Source of the DNA: Aquihabitans sp. G128
GTDB lineage: Bacteria > Actinomycetota > Acidimicrobiia > Acidimicrobiales > Iamiaceae
Direction: 5' to 3'
Length of the DNA: 64,000 nt
Assembly: GCF_019048865.1 (NCBI RefSeq)
Contig: NZ_CP077604.1
Span: 1,798,001-1,862,000 of the forward strand
Below, one piece after another: positions 34,988-43,797 of the stretch; position 1 is the stretch's first letter; each line of letters begins with the position of its first letter. The notes below the pieces were generated by a model. That model was given only the letters and a program-made list of their open reading frames with translations. It was not told where the DNA came from and searched no databases. The position numbers and the translations under genes were made by a program.

Positions 34988-36244
34988 ATGACCGAGACCA
35001 CGCTCGACGAGCTCCGTGCCGAGGCCACCGCCTTCCTGGATGCCAACGCCGCCCCCAAGCCCGCCGCCGCCGCCGCGTTCACGTGGGGCGAGGGCGACGA
35101 CGACGTCGCCCTCTTCGAGGAGGTCGAGCCGGCCGAGGAGGCCCGCCAGCTGGCGGCGGCCAAGGCGTGGCTCGGCGCCCGGGCGGCCGCCGGCCTGCAC
35201 TGGCTCAGCGGCCCCACCGAGCTCGGCGGCCGAGGCCTCGGACGGGCCCACGAGCAGCTGTACCGCTCCCTCGAGGCCCGTTACCAGGTCCCGAACCAGA
35301 GCTTCTTCGGCATCGGCTTCGGCATGGTGGCGCCGACGATGCTCGCCCACGGCACGCCCGAGGTCCACGCCTACCTGCCGCGCATGTACGCCGGCGAGCT
35401 GGTGGGCTGCCAGCTCTTCAGCGAGCCGGGCGCCGGCTCCGACCTCGCCGGGCTGCAGACCAGGGCCGAGCGCGACGGGGACGAGTGGGTGGTGACGGGC
35501 CAGAAGGTCTGGACCTCCGGCGCCCACTACGCCGACCTCGGCGAGATCATCTGCCGCACCGATCCGGACCTGCCCAAGCACAAGGGCCTCACCGGCTTCG
35601 TGGTCGACATGCACGCGCCGGGCGTGACGGTGCGACCCCTGCGCCAGATGACCGGTGGGGCGGCGTTCAACGAGGTGTTCTTCGACGAGGTGCGGGTCCC
35701 CGACAGCCACCGGCTCGGCGACGTCAACCGGGGCTGGACGGTGGCGCTGACCACCCTCATGAACGAGCGGGCTTCCATCGGCGGCGGGGGCGGGGGCAGC
35801 GGCCTCGGGCTGGCCAGCGCGGCCCGGCTCATCGAGATGGTGCGGCACTTCGACGGGGCCGACGATCCGCTGCTCCGAGACGAGCTGGCCAAGCTCTACA
35901 CCGGCTTCCAGGTGGCGAAGTACACGAACCTGCGGGCGGGGGCCACGCTCCGAGCCGGCGGGCTGCCCGGGCCGGAGCTCTCCGTCGGCAAGCTGGCCCT
36001 CACCGCCAACCTGACCGCCACCGCCGACTTCGTCGCCCGGGTGCTGGGCCCTCGGGTCCAGGCCGACACCGGCGAGTGGGGCACGTTCGCGTGGTCGCGG
36101 TTCATCTGCGGCACGCCCGGCATGCGCATCGCCGGCGGCTCCGACGAGACGCTGCGCAACATCGTGGGCGAGCGCGTGCTGGGCCTGCCGAAGGAGCCCG
36201 GCATCGACTCGACGACCGCCTTCAGGGACCTGGCGAAGAACTGA
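34988..36244 (+). CDS. Acyl-CoA dehydrogenase
   Basis: 418 residues, full length for the acyl-CoA dehydrogenase superfamily, which oxidises acyl-CoA using FAD and passes electrons to ETF. The middle domain has CQLFSEPGAGSDLAGLQTRA (FAD contacts) and TGQKVWTSGAHYADLG; the C-terminal helical domain has the closing IRNIVGERVLGLPKEP-like segment (residues ETLRNIVGERVLGLPKEP). The usual catalytic Glu position is not certain from inspection. The CoA substrate is unknown; the fold matches the steroid/branched-chain FadE-like groups as well as straight-chain ones. Its last 23 bp overlap the convergent gene at 36222. Confidence 0.9.
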   Translation: MTETTLDELRAEATAFLDANAAPKPAAAAAFTWGEGDDDVALFEEVEPAEEARQLAAAKAWLGARAAAGLHWLSGPTELGGRGLGRAHEQLYRSLEARYQVPNQSFFGIGFGMVAPTMLAHGTPEVHAYLPRMYAGELVGCQLFSEPGAGSDLAGLQTRAERDGDEWVVTGQKVWTSGAHYADLGEIICRTDPDLPKHKGLTGFVVDMHAPGVTVRPLRQMTGGAAFNEVFFDEVRVPDSHRLGDVNRGWTVALTTLMNERASIGGGGGGSGLGLASAARLIEMVRHFDGADDPLLRDELAKLYTGFQVAKYTNLRAGATLRAGGLPGPELSVGKLALTANLTATADFVARVLGPRVQADTGEWGTFAWSRFICGTPGMRIAGGSDETLRNIVGERVLGLPKEPGIDSTTAFRDLAKN

Positions 36245-36524
36245 GGTCGGGCTCGCCCTCGACCACCTCGCGGTCGAGGACCCGGCGCTCGATGACCACC
36301 GAGGCCAGGTAGGTCGCAGCGGCGACGCCGAGGAGCACGGCCACCTCGACGTAGCGGGTGCGGTAGAAGTCGTCGCACGCCGGGTCCTTGCGCTGGCCCT
36401 GGGTGGCGATGGGCCCGCACGACGCGGCGCCGGCGGACCCGTGGGTCAGGCCGAGCCACAGCGCCCCCACCACCGCCAGGCAGGCGACCACCACCAGCAG
36501 CAGCGCCACGTGTCGAGCTCTCAC
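36222..36524 (-). CDS. Small two-span membrane protein
   Basis: 100 residues: one span near the N-terminus (VALLLVVVACLAVVGALWL), a short extracytoplasmic loop with two Cys (SCGPIATQ, DPACDDFY) that could be disulfide-bonded, and a second span (VAVLLGVAAATYLASVV) before a charged C-terminus. The GTG at 36524 follows AAGGG; an ATG-frame extension to 36569 is possible. It overlaps the 3' end of the acyl-CoA dehydrogenase gene tail to tail by 23 bp. Unrecognised. Confidence 0.5.
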   Translation of the reverse strand: MRARHVALLLVVVACLAVVGALWLGLTHGSAGAASCGPIATQGQRKDPACDDFYRTRYVEVAVLLGVAAATYLASVVIERRVLDREVVEGEPDLSSSPGP

Positions 36525-36633
36525 GGTCCCACCCTTCGCTCTTCCGGGCGACAGCTTCGCGCCCCGCACGGCGGGCTCGCGCCGGACCTGGCCCGGTGCC
36601 GTCCCATCGGCCGGCCGGCCGGCGGTGTGAGGC

Positions 36634-37380
36634 TCAGGCGCCGGGGCCCTGCGAGTGGCCGGCGGCGGGCGAGCCGCCGACGAACCGACCCAGCCAGCGG
36701 CACGTGCGCATGAGGACCGGCCAGAACCCGATCCGGGTGAGGAAGGGGTTCGTGATCCCCGAGGTGATGCAGTAGTGCGAGTCGTACGGCGGGGTGTGGT
36801 GGACCCGGTGGTGCTCGGGCGACAGCACCAGCTTGTGGGCCTGCAGCCAGCGCACGGCGGCGGGCGGCTCGGCCACGTGGGCCCACTTGTGGACCTGGTT
36901 GGTCATCACGACGAAGACCATCAGCGCCAGCAGGAACGGGGCCAGGAACGGGTGGGAGGCGACGTCCATCCACAGCACCGCCGGGATGAGGAACGGCAGG
37001 CAGACCAAGTGGTTGTCGGCGTTGACCCGGACGAAGTCGCCGCGGGTCATGTCGAGCGGGTCGGTGTGGTGCTCGCGGAAGGAGCGGATGAACTTCTGGC
37101 CCACGAGCGGGGTGTCGACCGAGCCGAGGTTGTCGCACAACGCGTGCACCAGGCCGGACGCGAAGTCGGCCACGACCAGGGCCAGCAGCCCGGCACCGAG
37201 CGCTGCGGCCAGGGTCGCAACGTCGAGCGTGGTGATCAGCGAACCGAGCGTGCGCCAGGCGAAGACGGCACCGAACCCGTAGAAGAGCACCACCGCCACG
37301 AGCTCGATCACCCGGTGGCTGGTGGGGTACGAGTAGCGACCGAGGAGGCGCGGTGGGGGCAGCTCGGCGGTCGCTTCCAT
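36634..37380 (-). CDS. Plasmanylethanolamine desaturase-like protein (Kua/TMEM189/CarF family)
   Basis: 248 residues with four or so membrane spans. The family's His-rich diiron motifs are present: GLVHALCDN (His 79), REHHTDPLDMTRGDF (104-105), NADNHL (124), NQVHKWAH (164, 168) and SPEHHRVHH (190-195), with YDSHYCITSG close by. Members of this family (animal PEDS1, myxobacterial CarF) introduce the vinyl-ether bond of plasmalogens. The sequence therefore suggests ether-lipid plasmalogen synthesis, but substrate and the source of the ether lipid are not shown in the window. TACACT lies 7 nt before the ATG at 37380, suggesting a leaderless message. Confidence 0.85.
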   Translation of the reverse strand: MEATAELPPPRLLGRYSYPTSHRVIELVAVVLFYGFGAVFAWRTLGSLITTLDVATLAAALGAGLLALVVADFASGLVHALCDNLGSVDTPLVGQKFIRSFREHHTDPLDMTRGDFVRVNADNHLVCLPFLIPAVLWMDVASHPFLAPFLLALMVFVVMTNQVHKWAHVAEPPAAVRWLQAHKLVLSPEHHRVHHTPPYDSHYCITSGITNPFLTRIGFWPVLMRTCRWLGRFVGGSPAAGHSQGPGA

Positions 37381-37387
37381 GGCGCAC

Positions 37388-37393
37388 AGTGTA
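37388..37393 (-). promoter_or_regulatory. -10 hexamer TACACT
   Basis: TACACT ends 7 nt before the ATG at 37380. Confidence 0.45.
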
Positions 37394-37449
37394 CGAGGCG
37401 ACCCCCCCGATGTGGATGGGGCCGCGGTCGACCGCGCTGGCGCGCCGGA

Positions 37450-37863
37450 TCAGGTCCGGCTGGCGAGGTAGGCCCGCCAGCCGCCGTGGGCGGTGATGTC
37501 GACGGCGGCGGGGTCGGCGAGGGCGATGGGCTCGCAGAGGAAGCCGGCCAGCTCGGTGCCGTCCTCGAGCAGGACCCGGCCGACGCCGAGCGGTGCCGGG
37601 ATGGCGTCCACGAAGGACGCGAACGCCGCCGGCGCCAGGGCCCACACCTCGACGGCGATGGCCGCGGCGCCCGGATCGTCGGCGCCCACCCGCACCAGGC
37701 CCGGCTTGGGCGGCGTGGTCGGCAGGGCGAAGAGGCGATAGGTGGGCGCGGTGCGGGCCTCGGCCACCAGGACGGCGCCCCGGTCGGCGAGCTGGTGGTG
37801 CAGCGGCTGGCCCTGCAGGTGGGCGCCGACAACCGCCAACGGGATCGGTCGGTCGGCGGTCAT
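37450..37863 (-). CDS. Allophanate hydrolase, C-terminal domain as separate protein
   Basis: 137 residues that match the C-terminal domain of AtzF-type allophanate hydrolases (PIPLAVVGAHLQGQPLHHQL, TYRLFALPTTPPKPGLVRV, FLCEPIAL followed by DITAHGGWRAYL). In most bacteria this domain is fused behind the amidase; here its ATG (37863) overlaps the amidase TGA by ATGA, giving two separate chains. In the family the C-terminal domain handles the N-carboxyurea intermediate. Last gene of the 42784-37450 operon. Confidence 0.85.
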   Translation of the reverse strand: MTADRPIPLAVVGAHLQGQPLHHQLADRGAVLVAEARTAPTYRLFALPTTPPKPGLVRVGADDPGAAAIAVEVWALAPAAFASFVDAIPAPLGVGRVLLEDGTELAGFLCEPIALADPAAVDITAHGGWRAYLASRT

Positions 37864-39237
37864 GCGATGCGGCCGCCGACGTCGGCGAGCAGGCCGTCGG
37901 ACCAGGCCGGTCCGACGAGGGTGAGGCTGGGCGGCGGGCCGGCGGCCGGGACCGCGGACGAGCCCGACGGGGCGACGGGCACCGTGACCGCCGCCAGGTC
38001 GAGCAGGTTCACGAAGTTGGTGTAGGTGCCGAGCATCGAGTTCACGCCGATGGGGTCGGCCGCGACCTCGGCGATGGTGGGGACGCGCGGGACGGTCGGG
38101 AGCACCAGCAGGTCGACGGCGTCCCAGGTGGGCGCGGCGGCCATCGCGAGGCGCCGCAGCTCCGTCTGGTCCCGGAACACCGACCAGGCCGGGTGCTCGG
38201 CGGCGGCCAGGACGATCGACGCCACCACCGGGTCGAGGTCCGGCGGGGCCGAGGCCACGAACGCGCCGACGGCGTCGTAGCGCTCGGCCACGAACGAGCC
38301 GCCGTAGAGCAGGGCGGCCGCGGCGGAGAACGGCGCCAGGTCCACCTCGACGAACTGGGCGCCGGCCGGCTGGGCGGCGACCAGGGCGGCGACCGCCCCG
38401 GCGAAGCGGGCCGGCCCGGCCTCCTCACCGTCGAAGGTGAGGGCGGCGTCGCTGGGCACGCCGATCCGCAGGGGCGCCGACGGGGCGGCGGCGGCCGATG
38501 CCGTGGTCCCCGGAGGCGCCGACCGGCGCCACGGGTCGTCGGCGCGGACGGGAGCGGCGGCGGCGAGCTCCGCGACGGCTGCGGCCTCGGCCACGGTGCG
38601 GGCGAAGACCGACACGCAGTCGAGCGAGCGACAGGCCGGCACCACCCCGGCGGTGCTGAGCCGGCCTTTGGTGGGCTTCACGCCGACGATGCCGTTGGCC
38701 GCGGCCGGCACCCGGCCCGAGCCCGCGGTGTCGGTGCCCAGGGCGAGGTCGACCAGCCCCGCCGCCACCGCCACCGCGGAGCCCGAGCTCGATCCGCCCG
38801 AGACGAGGCCGTCCCAGTGGGCGTTCGGGCAGGCGCCGTGCGGCGACCGGGTGCCGACGAGGCCGGTGGCGAACTGGTCGAGGTTGGTCTTGCCCACCAC
38901 CACGGCGCCGGCGTCGACGAGGGCCTGCACCGACGGGGCCGAGGCCGGCGGCAGGTACGCGTACGACGGGCAGCCAGCGGTGGTCGCCACGCCGGCGACG
39001 TCGATGTTGTCCTTCACCGCCAGCGTCCGTCCGGCGAGCGGCAGCGGGTGGCCGGCAGCCACCCGGGCGTCCACCGCGGCTGCGGCCGCTCGCACGACGT
39101 CCGGGGGGGAGCAGCGTGATCCAGATGCCGGGCCGACCGTCGGCAGCGATGGCGGCCAGGGACCGCTCGACGGCCGCCGTGGCGGGACCCGAGCCGGCCG
39201 CACCGGGACCGGAGGCCATCGGTTCGGCGGTGCTCAC
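37860..39237 (-). CDS. atzF: Allophanate hydrolase, amidase domain, with apparent frameshift
   Basis: About 458 residues after correction. Amidase-signature hydrolase: KDNIDVAG (catalytic Lys) and GGSSSGSAVAVAAGL (Ser-Ser) are clear, with GTDTAGSGRVPAAANGIVG. It turns allophanate into ammonia and CO2 in the guanidine pathway. The first 44 or so codons (MASGPGAAGSGPATAAVERS through WITLLPP) and the rest (DVVRAAAAAVDARVAAG onward) are in different frames, joined at a G7 run at 39103-39109 where one base is in excess. The GTG at 39237 overlaps the upstream gene's stop (GTGA). The usual C-terminal domain is the next gene. Confidence 0.82.
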
Positions 39238-41301
39238 GGCGCCAGCTCCAGGTCGTCGAACTCGCCGGCGTCGGCCCACGCCTGGCGCTCCACGGCGAAG
39301 GCGGCCTGCTGGGTGGCGCGGAACCCGTCGATCGACGGCTGGTTGGCGGCGAGGAACCGCTCGTGGTCCGACAGGTGGAACGACGACTCCTCGATGCGGA
39401 TGGGCAGCTGCCCCGCGCCCTGCTGGGCGCGCAGGTCGAGCAGCTCCTCCGCCGAGACGTCGTACCAGCGGAGCTGGTCGAAGGGCCGCAGCAGCCAGGG
39501 CTGGTCGAAGTGCGGACCGAGGCCGTCGCGGTTCCACACCTGCACGGTCCGGCCGACGAACTGGTACCCGCCGGGGCCCTCCATGCCGTAGATGCAGAGG
39601 TAGGACCCGCCGATGCCGACGGAGTTCTCGGCGGTCCAGGTGCGGGCGGGGTTGTACTTGGTGGTGACCAGCCGGTGCCGGGGGTCGAGCGGCGTGGCGA
39701 GCGGCGCACCGAGGTAGACGTCGCCGAGCCCGAGCACCAGGTACGAGGCGTCGAAGACGATGCGACGCACGTCGTCGGTGGTCTCGAGCCCGTTGATGCG
39801 GCGGATGAACTCGATGTTCCACGGGCACCAGGGAGCGTCCGCCCGGACCCCGTTGACGTAGCGATCGATCGCCTCCCGGGTGGCGGGGTCGTCCCAGGAC
39901 AGCGGGAGGTGGACGATCCTCGACGGGAACGACTCCTCGGCGAGGTCACCGAGGTCGGCGCACGCCTCGCGCACGGCTGCCAGCGCCATGGTGGTGGTGA
40001 GGCGGCGCCCGTCGACCTGGATGAGCAGCGACCGCACGCCGGTGGTGGCGTCCACCAGCCCGGGGCCGAGGTGCCGGTGCACCCAGCGGTCGAGCGCCTG
40101 GACCCGCAGCCGGAGCTGGAGGTCCAGGGCCATGGCGCCGAACTCCACGAGCAGGAACCGGTCGCCGGCCTGGCGGAAGGTCACCTCGGGTGCGGTGCCG
40201 TCGCCGTGGTCGCGGGCGAGGACCCCGCCGGCGGCGGTGTCGTTGCGGACGAGGGCGGCGTTCCACGAGGGCCGGGCCACCGGTTCGATGCGGTCGGTCA
40301 CCCGCCCCAGCCAGGCCTGGCGCTTGGCGTCGGCGGCCTCCGCCTGGGCGAGCGACCACGGCACGAGCCGCACCGAGTCGCCCGGGCGGACCTGCCCGAG
40401 CTTCCAGCGCTCGCTGGCCGCCACCACGGCCGGGCACACGAAGCCGCCCAGGCTGGGCCCGTCGGGCCCGAGCACGATGGGCATGTCACCGGTCAGGTCG
40501 ACCGAGCCGATGGCGTAGCCGGTGTCGTGGATGTTCGACGGGTGGAGCCCGGCATCGCCGCCGTCGGGACGGGCCCAGCGGGGCTTGGGCCCGAGGAGGC
40601 GGACGCCGGTGCGCGCCGAGTTCGCGTCGACGCCCCAGGTCGTGCGCAGCAGGGCCAGCAGGCCCGCCTCGGTGAGGAACTCCGGTGCGGTGTGCGGGCC
40701 CACCAGCACGCCGACCTCCCACTCGCGCCCGAGCACCGGCGCGACGCCCGGGGCCAGGGGGGCTGGGCCGGCCGCTGCCGAGGTCGCCGATGGCGAGGTG
40801 GTCACCGGCGGCGAGCGTCCGACCCTCGTGGCCCCCGAACCCGGCGAGCGTGAACGTGGAGCGGCTCCCGAGGTACGGCTCGACGTCGATGCCGCCGCGC
40901 ACGGCCAAGGTGGCGCGGAGCCCGTCGACCGCCGCGCCGACGACCACCGTGGCGCCGGGCGGCACGAGCGCCGGCACGCCGGCGGGCACGGTCCGGCCGT
41001 CGACGACGAGGGGCATGGACGCACCGCAGATGGCCACGATGGCGCCGCCCGGGAACCGCAGGGTGGGCCCGGCCCCGGTGAGCTCGAGGGCGGCCGCCGA
41101 CTCGTGGTTGCCGACCACGGCGTTGGCCAGGCGGTGCGACAGGTCGTCCATGGGGCCGTTGGGCGGCACGCCGACGTGCCAGTAGCCGAGGCGGCCGGGC
41201 ACGTCCTGCACGGTGGTGAACGGGCCGCCGGCCACCACCTCGATGTCGGGCCCTCGTTCGGCGACGGCGTCGGCGCCCGCGCGAGCCTCCACGAGGGTCA
41301 C
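39234..41301 (-). CDS. Carboxyltransferase-only urea/guanidine carboxylase homologue, with apparent frameshift
   Basis: About 688 residues after correction. The two halves are the KipA-like (AHS2) and KipI-like (AHS1) carboxyltransferase domains of urea carboxylase, in that order: GPFTTVQDVPGRLGYWHVGV with VPPNGPMD at the start, and the segment YGMEGPGGYQFVGRTVQVW near the end. A full-length enzyme is about 1200 residues with an N-terminal biotin carboxylase and a C-terminal biotin carrier; both are absent, and the protein ends where the carrier should begin. The frame changes at the G6 run 40757-40762, where one excess base separates LGSGRPSP from LAPGVAPVLGREWEVG. Such enzymes act on guanidine rather than urea when next to DUF1989 genes. 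Confidence 0.78.
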
Positions 41302-41939
41302 GACGGCGGGCCGTGGACCAGGAGCTGGATCGGGGTGGGGTCGAACCCGTTGCAGGGGTTGTTGACCTGCGGGCAGTTCGAGATCACGGCCAGCACATCG
41401 ACCTCGGCCCGGACGTCGACGTGCAGGCCCGGCGCCGAGATGCCGTCGACGATGCCGAGCAGGCCGTCGGGCCCCACCGGCACGTTCATGAACCAGTTGA
41501 TGTTCGACACCACGTCCCGCTTGGTGAGGCCGTGGCGCCCGCCGACGTCGAGGAAGTTGTCGACGCACGCGTGCTGGTGGAGCGTGTGGTGGCCGTAGCG
41601 CAGCGTGTTCGACTCTCGGCTGCACGCCCCGCCGATCGTGTCGTGGTAGGCGCAGCTGGTCCCGGTGACGGTCAGCAGCACGTTGCCCTCGTTGCTGAGT
41701 AGCTGGCTCCCCGCCACCAGGAACACGTTGCCCTGGGCCACGATCGTGTCGCTCGCCGAGTACCGCTCCACGTGGTCGTCCGCCTTGAAGAACAGGCAGT
41801 CGACGGCCTGGTTGCCGCCCAGGTCGACGATGCGCAGGGTCTCCCCCGCCCGCAGCACGTGGGCCCAGGCGGCTCGCGCCTCCACCACCTCGTCGTGGAG
41901 CACGTCGCCCAGCGGGGCGAGCTCGCCGACGGCCGTCAC
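41298..41939 (-). CDS. Carboxyguanidine deiminase subunit, urea carboxylase-associated protein 2 type (DUF1989)
   Basis: 213 residues of the DUF1989 family, long annotated as urea carboxylase-associated protein 2 (TIGR03425-like) and later shown in other bacteria to form the CgdA/CgdB carboxyguanidine deiminase. I cannot assign which letter applies. Diagnostic segments are RIVDLGGNQAVDCLFF, DTIGGACSRESNTLRYG and NCPQVNNPCNGFDPTPI; conserved Cys/His (GACSRES, HHTLHQHAC) probably bind the catalytic metal. GTG at 41939 and the carboxyltransferase GTG at 41301 are both reached by GTGA overlaps. Confidence 0.87.
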   Translation of the reverse strand: MTAVGELAPLGDVLHDEVVEARAAWAHVLRAGETLRIVDLGGNQAVDCLFFKADDHVERYSASDTIVAQGNVFLVAGSQLLSNEGNVLLTVTGTSCAYHDTIGGACSRESNTLRYGHHTLHQHACVDNFLDVGGRHGLTKRDVVSNINWFMNVPVGPDGLLGIVDGISAPGLHVDVRAEVDVLAVISNCPQVNNPCNGFDPTPIQLLVHGPPS

Positions 41940-42784
41940 CGGGAGCCCGCCAGCAGGAACTGCTCGCTGTTCTCGAACGCCCGCTGGCGCTCGGGCGAGG
42001 AGGTGCGGAACGGATCGGGCTCGGGGCGAACGGCGGTCCAGGCGGTGAGGCGAACCGGGCCGGCGGTGTAGGTCGGGCGGGCATCGAGGGGGTGGGGCGC
42101 CACCGCCACGGCCACCACCAGGTCGAGCTCGGCGCGCAGCTCCACGTGCGAGGGCGCATCGGTCGGCGCCTGCAGGGACAGCGCGCCGTCGTCGGCCACC
42201 CGGACCGAGGTGAAGAGGTTGAGCCCGGCGGTCAGGTCCCGGCGCTCGAGCCCCTGGCGGGCGACGGCGAGGGCCAGCAGGTCACGAGCGTTCGGCGTGG
42301 GCCCGTGGGCGGCGCCGTGGCCGTAGCGAGCCTCGTTGCCCCGGCGGTTGGTGTGGCCGCAGAGGGCGTCGTGGCGACCCGACGTGTCGGCGACGAGGGT
42401 GGCCAGGACGCGGCCCCGGTCCGAGAGGAGCAGCGACCCCGCACCGAGGTAGGCCTGCCACTGGACCTTCACGGTGTCGGCCGGGTTGTACCGCTCGGAC
42501 GTCAGCGCGGCGTTCCAGAGCTGGAGGTTCACGCACGTGTCCCCTGCCTGGTCGGCGATCCGCAGGATCGTGCCGCGCCGGAGCACGGCGGTGGCGTAGC
42601 CACGCGCGCCGAGCCGTTCGTCCCACACCACGTCGCCGGCGGCGACGTCCGCAGGCAGGTCGGTCGCGCCGGTGGCCGGGACGGTGGCCTGGGTCGCCGC
42701 GCCCGTCCCGGCCTGCGAGCGGGCGTGGGCCAGGGCGGCCTCCAGGCTGGCGGTGCCGGCGTCGGCCGTGGGGTCGGGTTCCAT
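41936..42784 (-). CDS. Carboxyguanidine deiminase subunit, urea carboxylase-associated protein 1 type (DUF1989)
   Basis: 282 residues, second DUF1989 subunit (TIGR03424-like), longer by an N-terminal Ala/Thr-rich region of about 60 residues. Diagnostic segments are LRIADQAGDTCVNLQLWN, HDALCGHTNRRGNEARYG and NLFTSVRVADDGAL. It would pair with the preceding protein to convert carboxyguanidine to allophanate. The ATG at 42784 is fixed by GGAGGAGC directly upstream; an in-frame start at 42817 falls inside the operator and is rejected. First gene of the operon; the operator at 42801-42825 lies 17 bp before it. Confidence 0.87.
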   Translation of the reverse strand: MEPDPTADAGTASLEAALAHARSQAGTGAATQATVPATGATDLPADVAAGDVVWDERLGARGYATAVLRRGTILRIADQAGDTCVNLQLWNAALTSERYNPADTVKVQWQAYLGAGSLLLSDRGRVLATLVADTSGRHDALCGHTNRRGNEARYGHGAAHGPTPNARDLLALAVARQGLERRDLTAGLNLFTSVRVADDGALSLQAPTDAPSHVELRAELDLVVAVAVAPHPLDARPTYTAGPVRLTAWTAVRPEPDPFRTSSPERQRAFENSEQFLLAGSR

Positions 42785-42800
42785 GCGCTCCTCCGAGCCA

Positions 42801-42825
42801 CTGTTTCGATGGGGCATCGAAACAG
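42801..42825. promoter_or_regulatory. Operator, copy 1: CTGTTTCGAT-GGGGC-ATCGAAACAG
   Basis: Perfect 10-bp inverted repeat with 5-bp spacer between the deiminase operon and the TetR gene. Its core recurs in front of the importer genes (43669-43689), so both transcription units should answer to one regulator, presumably the TetR protein at 42973. Confidence 0.75.
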
Positions 42826-42960
42826 GCCCCGATCTTGGAGGCTCCCGGCCTCCGGCACAACCCCTCGCCCGCCGAGTTCACGGAGCGGAAACGCAGCGGG
42901 AGGCCCACGGGCGGCAGCTGCGCAGCGGGCGGGTCAGCCGAGGGCGGGGGCCGACCTCGG

Positions 42961-42966
42961 TACGAT
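42961..42966 (+). promoter_or_regulatory. -10 hexamer TACGAT of tetR
   Basis: TACGAT ends 6 nt before the ATG at 42973. Confidence 0.45.
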
Positions 42967-42972
42967 CGCCCG

Positions 42973-43662
42973 ATGACCGCGCCGAGCGACGATGCCCCGC
43001 CCCGGCGCGCCGGGCGGCCCCGGGCCGACGCCCGCAGCGTCTCCGGCGACCCCACCGACGAGATCCTGGCGGCGGCCAGCCGCTTGATCGGCGAGCTCGG
43101 CGTGGGGGGCACGCCGATGTCGAGGATCGCCCAAGAGGTGGGGCTGAAGCAGTCCTCGCTCTACTACTACTTCCGCCGCAAGGAGGAGATCCTGGCGGCG
43201 CTGGTCGCCCGGGCCAACGTGGTGCCGCTGGAGCTCCTCGCTGCCATCTCCGCCGATGGCGACGCCCCCGCCGTGCAGCTCTACCGGTTCGTGCGCGCCG
43301 ATGCCGTCGCCCTGTGCGCGCTCCCCTTCGACATCAACGACATCCACCGCATCGCCATGCGCGACCCCGTCGAGTTCGCCTCGTACTGGAAGGAGCGGGC
43401 CTCGCTCGAGCGCCAGCTCGCCACCATCGTCCGCCGGGGCACGGCCGAAGGCTCGCTGCGCAAGGTCGACGCCCGCCTCACGGCCCTCACCCTCTTGGCC
43501 AACGACGAGGGCGCGCAGAACTGGTTCCGGCTCGGCTCCAAGTGGTCGACCGCAGCGATCGGTGGGCACCTGGCCGAGCTCGCGGTGGCCGGACTGCTCG
43601 TCGACCCCGCTGACCTGGCGACCACCCGGCGCCGGGCGGACGAGCTCGACGCCCGCACGTAG
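42973..43662 (+). CDS. TetR-family regulator of the guanidine island
   Basis: 229 residues. The helix-turn-helix is at about residues 30-75 (TPMSRIAQEVGLKQSSLYYYF followed by RRKEEIL), the remainder is the ligand-binding helical bundle with INDIHRIAMRDPVEFASYW. The N-terminus is a basic linker (RRAGRPRADARS). It is divergent from the deiminase operon and precedes the importer, with an operator copy on each side, so autoregulation and control of both arms are likely. The ligand may be guanidine or a pathway intermediate; not shown by sequence. Confidence 0.85.
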   Translation: MTAPSDDAPPRRAGRPRADARSVSGDPTDEILAAASRLIGELGVGGTPMSRIAQEVGLKQSSLYYYFRRKEEILAALVARANVVPLELLAAISADGDAPAVQLYRFVRADAVALCALPFDINDIHRIAMRDPVEFASYWKERASLERQLATIVRRGTAEGSLRKVDARLTALTLLANDEGAQNWFRLGSKWSTAAIGGHLAELAVAGLLVDPADLATTRRRADELDART

Positions 43663-43668
43663 CGTCGA

Positions 43669-43689
43669 GTTTCGATAGGCAATCGAAAC
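43669..43689. promoter_or_regulatory. Operator, copy 2: GTTTCGAT-AGGCA-ATCGAAAC
   Basis: Perfect 8-bp arms with 5-bp spacer, 6 bp after the TetR stop and about 110 bp before the importer gene start. Shares GTTTCGAT/ATCGAAAC and the spacing with copy 1 at 42801-42825. Confidence 0.75.
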
Positions 43690-43738
43690 CGACACCGCCC
43701 GTTCGCAGCTCGGAAACGACCCCGAAACAACGCCTCCT

Positions 43739-43744
43739 TACGTT
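43739..43744 (+). promoter_or_regulatory. -10 hexamer TACGTT of the importer
   Basis: TACGTT lies downstream of operator copy 2. A small hairpin (CCACCA-TCGC-TGGTGG, about 43747-43762) and GGAGG then lead to the ATG at 43798, so this unit is not leaderless. Confidence 0.35.
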
Positions 43745-43797
43745 GCCCACCATCGCTGGTGGTGCCCGCACCGCCGGCCTCGGCTCCTGGAGGAACC

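Noticed and set aside
39234-41301. 5-oxoprolinase (PxpB/PxpC) assignment for the carboxyltransferase gene
   Set aside because: The two domains are fused in the urea-carboxylase order and the gene is coupled to DUF1989 and allophanate hydrolase genes; no PxpA (LamB/YcsF) gene is nearby.
42785-43797. Guanidine riboswitch in front of the guanidine genes
   Set aside because: I looked for the conserved guanidine-I core in both leaders and saw none; two TetR-type inverted repeats occupy these positions instead. A covariance search would be decisive.
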